From an uncultured Armatimonadota bacterium (GTDB taxonomy: Bacteria > Armatimonadota > UBA5829 > DTJY01), in the NCBI GenBank assembly GCA_937875395.1, contig CALNCU010000212.1:1-25762 (forward strand): a stretch of DNA of 25,762 nucleotides, read 5' to 3'. The notes under the pieces are model-generated. The model was not told the origin of the DNA. It saw only the letters and a list, made by a program, of their open reading frames with translations, and made no database searches. Every line of letters starts with the position of its first letter. Positions within the stretch are counted from its first letter, which is position 1. Shown one piece after another: positions 21,133 through 25,762 of the stretch. Both the position numbers and the translations under genes were made by a program.

Positions 21133-22584
21133 CTATTCCGTCGCCGTGCCGCCCACAGTCATCTCTGATACTTTTACGGTGGGCATTCCAACGGTTGTGG
21201 GCACAGATTGCCCGCCCTTGCCGCAGCTCCCTATGCCCGGGTCAAGCTTAAGATCGCTGCCCACCATGGTTATCTTTGTAAGCACGTCCGGCCCGTTCCC
21301 CACAAGGGAGGCTCCTCGAATGGGCGCGCCCAGTTTTCCTCCCTCTATCATGTAGCCTTCCGTTATGGTAAAAACAAAATTGCCGCTTGCAATATCTACC
21401 TGGCCGCCGCTGAAGTTTTTGGCGTATACTCCCCGGTCTACGGAACGGATAATCTCTTCCGGGTTGCTCTCTCCGGCCTCCATAAAGAAGCAGCTCATGC
21501 GGGGGATGGGCACATCATGGTAGCTCTCTCTGCGCCCGTTGCCGGAGAGGGGCAGGTTCATAAGCCGCGCGTTCAGCTTATCCGTCATGTATCCCTTAAG
21601 CACGCCTTTTTCTATGAGTACTTTGCGCTCTCCGGGAGTGCCTTCATCATCTATATTATAAGAGCCGCGGGCGTTTGGGATGGTGGCATCATCTACAATG
21701 GTGCATAGCTCGGATGCAACCTTCTGGCCTATTCTGCCGGCATAGACGGACTGCGCCTTTCGGATGAAATCCGCCTCAAGCCCGTGCCCCACAGCCTCAT
21801 GAAAGAGCACGCCGCCCCAGGCATTGTGTATCACCACGGGCATGGTTCCGGCGGGCGCGGGTACGGCCTTAAGCTGAACCACCGCCATGCGGGCAGCCTC
21901 CCTTGCAATCTCCTCCGGCGAGACTTTGTTGAAGTATTCTATCCCTATTCTTCCGCCGCCCCCGTAGCTCCCGCTTCTGGAGATAGCTCCTTCCACGGCC
22001 AGGCAGCGTACCATCATCCTTAAAATGGTCTCTTTATCTGCAACCCACAGGCCCTCAGAGTTGGCTATTATAGTCTCATCAGTGGCATCTGCATAGTAGA
22101 CATCAACTTCCTTTATTCGGGGGTCATAGGCAAAGGCGGCATCGTTTGCCTGGGTGAGAATTCTTGATTTATCTTTTGCGGAGACCTCTTCCGGGTTTAC
22201 CTCTACGGCATAGTAGTCCGGGGCAAGACGGGCATTAACCCTGACGGGACGTTCCACACTGGTACTATGGGCTATGTGCGCCGCTACGCGGGCGGCCTCT
22301 GTAAGGCTCTCCATGCCAAGATTGTCTGAATATGCGTAACCCGTCTTTTCCCCGCAAATAACGCGAACCCCAACTCCCATGCTTATGCGCATGGCCGCCG
22401 AGCGGATCTTCTGCTCTTCAAGCGGTATGCTGGCGCTCTTTGACCTTTGAATAAAAATCTCTGCAAACTCCCCTCCGCGCTCAAGGGCGACGGAGAGCAG
22501 CTTCTCTATATCAGCCTTGGGTAGAAGGGGAGAATCCCCCTCCTCGCGGGCGGATGCAAAGGGCGGCCCTGATAGTTCTTCCAT
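21133..22584 (-). CDS. tldD: TldD metalloprotease subunit
   Basis: 483 residues. TldD is the metal-bearing subunit of the TldD/TldE protease. The motif HEAVGH (His262, Glu263, His267) in VLFHEAVGHGLEAD provides the zinc ligands and catalytic base, and the C-terminal GSCGKGGQSVPTTVGMP holds the third-ligand cysteine. The N-terminal domain is the usual U62 one. The ATG at 22584 has TAGGAG at good spacing on the minus strand. Divergent from clpB across 270 bases. No precursor peptide gene for a ribosomal natural product was seen nearby, so a general peptide-trimming role is more likely. Confidence 0.94.
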   Translation of the reverse strand: MEELSGPPFASAREEGDSPLLPKADIEKLLSVALERGGEFAEIFIQRSKSASIPLEEQKIRSAAMRISMGVGVRVICGEKTGYAYSDNLGMESLTEAARVAAHIAHSTSVERPVRVNARLAPDYYAVEVNPEEVSAKDKSRILTQANDAAFAYDPRIKEVDVYYADATDETIIANSEGLWVADKETILRMMVRCLAVEGAISRSGSYGGGGRIGIEYFNKVSPEEIAREAARMAVVQLKAVPAPAGTMPVVIHNAWGGVLFHEAVGHGLEADFIRKAQSVYAGRIGQKVASELCTIVDDATIPNARGSYNIDDEGTPGERKVLIEKGVLKGYMTDKLNARLMNLPLSGNGRRESYHDVPIPRMSCFFMEAGESNPEEIIRSVDRGVYAKNFSGGQVDIASGNFVFTITEGYMIEGGKLGAPIRGASLVGNGPDVLTKITMVGSDLKLDPGIGSCGKGGQSVPTTVGMPTVKVSEMTVGGTATE

Positions 22585-22619
22585 AGCTTCTCCTAAATCT
22601 TTCTTAAAGCAACGGGCAA

Positions 22620-22649
22620 ATGGTAACAGATACCCGTCTCCCCGGTCAA
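22620..22649 (-). promoter_or_regulatory. Possible promoter of tldD-pmbA
   Basis: On the minus strand TTGACC (22649-22644) and TACCAT (22625-22620) are 18 bases apart; five and four consensus matches. It would start about 25-30 bases before the tldD ATG. Confidence 0.35.
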
Positions 22650-22762
22650 GAAAGCGTTTTTTGGTGCCCTATCTCTACAAAGCTTAATACAGCTGATGTA
22701 TGGGGTGCAATACCCTGTAATCTTTCTTATACCCAGGAAATTTCAGAATAATCCAACAAAAC

Positions 22763-22787
22763 TACTTGACAATGGTATTATCAAGTA
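22763..22787. promoter_or_regulatory. HAIR-like operator (HspR-type) upstream of clpB
   Basis: TACTTGACAAT, GGT, ATTATCAAGTA: 11-bp arms matching at ten positions. CTTGA and TCAAG are 11 bases apart, the same geometry as the HAIR element CTTGAGT-N7-ACTCAAG bound by the MerR-family repressor HspR in actinobacteria and others; the GT/AC inner bases differ. It covers the -35 box and most of the spacer of the clpB promoter, where a repressor would block polymerase. Confidence 0.65.
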
Positions 22788-22794
22788 TTATGAT
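22766..22794 (+). promoter_or_regulatory. Promoter of clpB
   Basis: A perfect TTGACA (22766-22771), a 17-base spacer and TATGAT (22789-22794, five of six). Expected start near 22801, leaving a 5' UTR of about 54 bases. The -35 box lies inside the palindrome described separately. Confidence 0.8.
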
Positions 22795-22854
22795 GATGAT
22801 ACTATCATGCCATCGTCCGTTCCGGTGTTTGGAGCGGTACAGGGAGTGTATGCC

Positions 22855-25452
22855 ATGAGACTGGATAAATTTACAATAAAGGCACAGGAAGCCACTGTAG
22901 AGGCACAGCGCATTGCAGAAGAAAAGGGCCATCAGGAGATAGGCGTAGAACACCTGCTCCTTGCGCTTATCCGGCAGGATGAGGGCGTGGTTTCGCCTGT
23001 TTTGCAGAAGATTGGCGTAAACCCGTCCGCCGTTGGGTCGCAGGCAGAGGCGGCAACAGATAAGCTGCCCAAGGTCTCCGGCGCAGGCGGCCAGCAGTAT
23101 ATATCTCATGAACTTAAAGCCGTGCTGGATTCAGCCTTAAAAGAGGCCGAGCGCATGAAGGATGAGTACGTGAGCACAGAACACCTGCTCCTTGCGCTCT
23201 CTGAATCTTCCGGCGGGGCGGGAAAAATCCTCCGGGAGAGCGGCGCCTCAAAAGATAAAATTCTGCAGGCGCTGGTAGAAGTGCGCGGCGGGGCCAGGGT
23301 TACAGACCAGAACCCGGAAGAGAAGTATCAGGCCCTTGAACGTTATGGCCGCAACCTTACAGATATGGCCCGTAAAGGGAAGCTTGACCCCGTTATAGGC
23401 CGGGACGAAGAGATACGCCGCGTGGTTCAGGTGCTCTCCCGCAGGACTAAGAACAACCCGGTGCTCATAGGGGAGCCGGGCGTGGGAAAGACAGCCATTG
23501 TAGAGGGCCTGGCGCAGCGGATAATCTCCGGCGACGTCCCGGAGAGCCTTAAGGACAAACGCATAATCTCTCTAGACCTTGGGGCAATGCTTGCGGGCGC
23601 CAAGTTTAGGGGGGAGTTTGAAGACAGAATGAAGGCCGTGCTCCGCGAGGTATCGGAAGCAGAGGGAGAGGTAATCCTCTTTATAGACGAGCTGCACACC
23701 GTAGTGGGCGCAGGCGCGGCAGAGGGCGCGGTGGATGCGTCAAACATGCTTAAACCCATGCTTGCCAGGGGGGAGCTTAAGTGCGTGGGCGCAACCACCC
23801 TGGATGAATATCGCAAGTATATAGAAAAGGACGCCGCCCTTGAGCGAAGGTTCCAGACGGTGCTTGTGGGGGAACCCGGCGTAGACGATACCATAGCCAT
23901 TCTCCGCGGCTTAAAAGAGAAGTACGAGGTACACCACGGCGTAAAGATTAACGATTCCGCCATAGTCTCGGCCGCGGTGCTCTCTAACAGATACATTGCA
24001 GACCGGTTTCTGCCGGACAAAGCAATAGACCTTATAGATGAATCCGCCTCCAGGCTCAGGATAGAGATAGACAGCATGCCCACGGAGATAGACGAGATAG
24101 AACGCCGCATAAGACAGCTTAAAATAGAGCGGGAGGCTCTAAAAAAAGAGACGGATAAATCTGCCCTTGAGCGCAAAGAAAAGATAGAGCATGAACTTGC
24201 AGGGCTTAAGGAAGAGAGCGCCCGCATGAAGTCCCACTGGCAGAACGAGAAGAACGCCGTGGCTCGCATACGCCAGATAAAAGAGAAAATAGAGCAGACC
24301 CGCCTCTTGGAGCAGGCCGCCGAGCGGAAGGCCGATCTGCAGAAATCGGCAGAGCTTAGGTACGGCGTGCTGCCCGGCCTTGAGAAAGAGCTGCAGGCAG
24401 AGAGCGCAAAGCTTCTGGAGCTTCAAAAAGACCAGAAGATGCTGAAAGAAGAAGTAGATGAAGAGGATATTGCCCAGGTGGTGAGCAAGTGGACGGGCAT
24501 ACCCGTCTCCAAGATGCTGGAAGGCGATATGCAGAAGCTTGTGCGCATGGAAGACCGCTTAAAGGAACGCGTAGTTGGCCAGGATGATGCCGTGCGGGCG
24601 GTCTCAAACGCCGTGCGGCGTGCGCGCGCCGGGCTTCAAGACCCGGACAGGCCCATAGGCAGCTTCATCTTCCTTGGCCCCACCGGCGTGGGAAAGACAG
24701 AACTTGCGCGGGCGCTGGCAGAGTTTCTCTTTGACGACGAGCGGGCAATGATCCGCCTGGATATGTCTGAATACATGGAGAAGCACTCCGTAGCAAGGAT
24801 GATAGGCGCACCTCCTGGATACGTGGGGTTTGAGGAGGGCGGCCAGTTAACGGAGGCCGTAAGGCGCCGCCCGTACAGCGTGGTGCTCTTTGATGAAATA
24901 GAGAAGGCGCACGGAGATGTCTTTAACGTGCTTCTGCAGATTCTGGACGACGGGCGCATGACGGACGGCCAGGGCAGAACGGTAGACTTTAAGAATGCCG
25001 TGATTATAATGACCAGCAACATAGGGAGCCAGTGGATACAAGAGCTTGGCGGCCTTAACGATTCTGAGATGCGTTCCCGCGTGACGGATGCCTTAAGAGA
25101 GCACTTCCGCCCAGAGTTCTTGAACCGCGTAGATGATATAATCATCTTTAACTCCCTTGGAGCGGCGCAGATAAAGAAGATAGTGGGCATTCAGCTTAAT
25201 CACCTGCTAACGCGCCTTGCCGGGCGGGGGATAGAGCTGGATGTAACGGATAAAGCCAAGGAGGAGCTTGCGCTTGAAGGCTTCGACCCATCCTACGGCG
25301 CCCGCCCGCTCAAGCGGACAATCCAGAAGCGGATTCAAGACCCTCTTGCCATAAAAATCCTTGAAGGCCAATTCCACGATGGCGACCGGATAAGGGTGGA
25401 TGCAGAAGAGAACGGGGAGATAACCTTCACCCTCCAAGGCTCTTCAGATTAA
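22855..25452 (+). CDS. clpB: Disaggregating chaperone ClpB
   Basis: 865 residues, the usual ClpB length. This AAA+ hexamer works with DnaK to dissolve protein aggregates after stress. Order: Clp-N repeats (RLDKFTIKAQEATVEAQRIA ... HLLLALIRQD, second repeat HLLLALSES), first AAA+ domain with Walker A GEPGVGKT (~206) and FIDELHT, the long coiled-coil middle domain (~410-530, rich in E/K/R), second AAA+ domain with Walker A GPTGVGKT (~608), LFDEIEKAH, and the C-terminal small domain. No ClpP-binding IGF loop is evident, as expected. ATG 22855 follows AGGGAG by 8 bases; the open frame extends upstream to 22696 but would cross the promoter. A strong terminator follows. The HAIR-like operator implies heat-shock repression. 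Confidence 0.97.
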   Translation: MRLDKFTIKAQEATVEAQRIAEEKGHQEIGVEHLLLALIRQDEGVVSPVLQKIGVNPSAVGSQAEAATDKLPKVSGAGGQQYISHELKAVLDSALKEAERMKDEYVSTEHLLLALSESSGGAGKILRESGASKDKILQALVEVRGGARVTDQNPEEKYQALERYGRNLTDMARKGKLDPVIGRDEEIRRVVQVLSRRTKNNPVLIGEPGVGKTAIVEGLAQRIISGDVPESLKDKRIISLDLGAMLAGAKFRGEFEDRMKAVLREVSEAEGEVILFIDELHTVVGAGAAEGAVDASNMLKPMLARGELKCVGATTLDEYRKYIEKDAALERRFQTVLVGEPGVDDTIAILRGLKEKYEVHHGVKINDSAIVSAAVLSNRYIADRFLPDKAIDLIDESASRLRIEIDSMPTEIDEIERRIRQLKIEREALKKETDKSALERKEKIEHELAGLKEESARMKSHWQNEKNAVARIRQIKEKIEQTRLLEQAAERKADLQKSAELRYGVLPGLEKELQAESAKLLELQKDQKMLKEEVDEEDIAQVVSKWTGIPVSKMLEGDMQKLVRMEDRLKERVVGQDDAVRAVSNAVRRARAGLQDPDRPIGSFIFLGPTGVGKTELARALAEFLFDDERAMIRLDMSEYMEKHSVARMIGAPPGYVGFEEGGQLTEAVRRRPYSVVLFDEIEKAHGDVFNVLLQILDDGRMTDGQGRTVDFKNAVIIMTSNIGSQWIQELGGLNDSEMRSRVTDALREHFRPEFLNRVDDIIIFNSLGAAQIKKIVGIQLNHLLTRLAGRGIELDVTDKAKEELALEGFDPSYGARPLKRTIQKRIQDPLAIKILEGQFHDGDRIRVDAEENGEITFTLQGSSD

Positions 25453-25489
25453 TCCGTTCTTGCCGGATACAAGGGGAGAATGAGACCAG

Positions 25490-25522
25490 GGGGCGTACTG
25501 CTTTGACAGACGCCCCTTTTTT
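25490..25522 (+). terminator. Intrinsic terminator of clpB
   Basis: GGGGCGT (25490-25496) pairs with ACGCCCC (25510-25516), CTG (25498-25500) with CAG (25507-25509) across a single bulged A, and six Ts follow (25517-25522). Ends the clpB transcript 38 bases after its stop codon and just before the repeat array. Confidence 0.88.
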
Positions 25523-25524
25523 AT

Positions 25525-25564
25525 GATACTTAGGCCGCAGAGCCGGAGGCGTCCCTGCCAAAGC
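25525..25564 (+). repeat. Dispersed hairpin repeat, copy E (degenerate)
   Basis: 40 bases, tip GCC-GGA-GGC as in B and D, but outer arms are CTTAGG and CCAAAG with an A-A mismatch, and GTCC replaces GTCG. The most diverged full-length copy; begins right after the clpB terminator. Confidence 0.8.
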
Positions 25565-25762
25565 AAGGAGCATCAACCCCCGGGGCGATACTCCGGTCGC
25601 AGAGTGCAAAGCACGCCGCCAAAGCAAGATGTACCAACCCCCGAGGGCGATACTCCGGTCGCAGAGTGCAAAGCACGCCGCCAAAGCAAGGGGCATCAAC
25701 CCCCCGAGGCGATACTTCGGTCGCAGAGCCAAAGGCGCCGCTGCCGAAGCACATGTAGATAA
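25565..25762 (+). repeat. Right-end tandem array of the hairpin repeat
   Basis: After copy E the unit recurs at 25587-25625 (F), 25649-25687 (G) and 25711-25750 (H), with a period of about 62 bases. F and G are identical 39-mers with tip GTGC-AAA-GCAC, outer arms CTCCGG and CCAAAG, and loss of the inner CTG. H is identical to copy C. The 22-23-base spacers are alike (start AAGG or AAGA, middle CAACCCCC, end GC), so they are part of the repeat unit rather than CRISPR spacers. An open frame across the array is repeat translation, not a gene. The window ends 12 bases after H. Confidence 0.85.

Noticed and set aside
22696..22854. N-terminal extension of ClpB to 22696
   Set aside because: It lies upstream of and across the clpB promoter, whose start is near 22801; ATG 22855 gives the family N-terminus.
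22741..22854. CIRCE element or CtsR site at clpB
   Set aside because: No TTAGCACTC-N9-GAGTGCTAA and no CtsR heptad pair; the palindrome present fits HAIR spacing.
23427..24269. 280-codon open frame on the minus strand inside clpB, and similar long antisense frames in recG, pta and fabF
   Set aside because: They are serine/alanine/arginine-rich mirror frames of well-supported genes with no domain of their own.
25525..25750. CRISPR array
   Set aside because: The spacers are nearly identical to one another, only four units are present, the repeats are strongly palindromic and also occur singly elsewhere, and there are no cas genes.
25523..25762. Open frame of 79 codons on + strand
   Set aside because: It is a translation of the tandem hairpin repeats, rich in R, Q and P, and begins inside the clpB terminator region.

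Overview
The window is a gene-dense stretch of a bacterial chromosome with housekeeping genes throughout. The gene order recG-coaD-coiled-coil-pta-ackA-DUF177-rpmF-plsX-fabH-fabD-fabG-acpP-fabF-(aminotransferase)-rnc resembles the fatty-acid/phospholipid neighbourhood of Firmicutes and related 'Terrabacteria'. A HAIR-like (HspR-type) palindrome lies over the clpB promoter. AUA isoleucine codons are frequent. I cannot name the species. A deep-branching Terrabacteria lineage (Armatimonadota- or Chloroflexota-like) is a guess. No phage, transposase, tRNA, rRNA or CRISPR array was seen.

Layout. 1-120: one copy of a dispersed hairpin repeat, a palindromic flank and the start of a small ASCH-domain gene. 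120-2607: the ASCH gene (+) and a convergent four-PAS/RsbW-like ATPase signalling protein (-). 2608-2956: divergent regulatory region with two consensus-like + strand promoters and an intrinsic terminator between them. 2957-9215: recG, coaD, a coiled-coil gene that seems to start at AUA, pta, ackA, DUF177 and rpmF. 9233-15128: plsX and the fab genes. They are interrupted between fabD and fabG by a ~450-bp non-coding, highly structured insert carrying three repeat copies. 15243-19702: PLP aminotransferase, rnc, mtnP, mtnA, apt. 19776-22584 (-): tldD and its partner tldE/pmbA. 22855-25452: clpB with its own promoter and terminator. 25525-25762: a short tandem array of the same hairpin repeat.

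How the genes work together. Pta and AckA interconvert acetyl-CoA, acetyl-phosphate and acetate. CoaD supplies CoA precursor. PlsX and FabH/D/G/F with AcpP start and elongate fatty acids and feed acyl-phosphate to phospholipid synthesis; no dehydratase or enoyl reductase is in the window. MtnP, MtnA and Apt form a compact methylthioadenosine salvage set: MtnP releases adenine and methylthioribose-1-phosphate, Apt recovers the adenine, and MtnA begins recovery of methionine. TldD/TldE is a paired metalloprotease system divergent from the chaperone clpB.

The least ordinary element is a family of eight 39-40-bp imperfect palindromes, all in one orientation. Tip-stem variants keep base pairing, and flanking modules are shared between distant sites. 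Both ends of the window lie in this repeat, so they may be assembly breaks.
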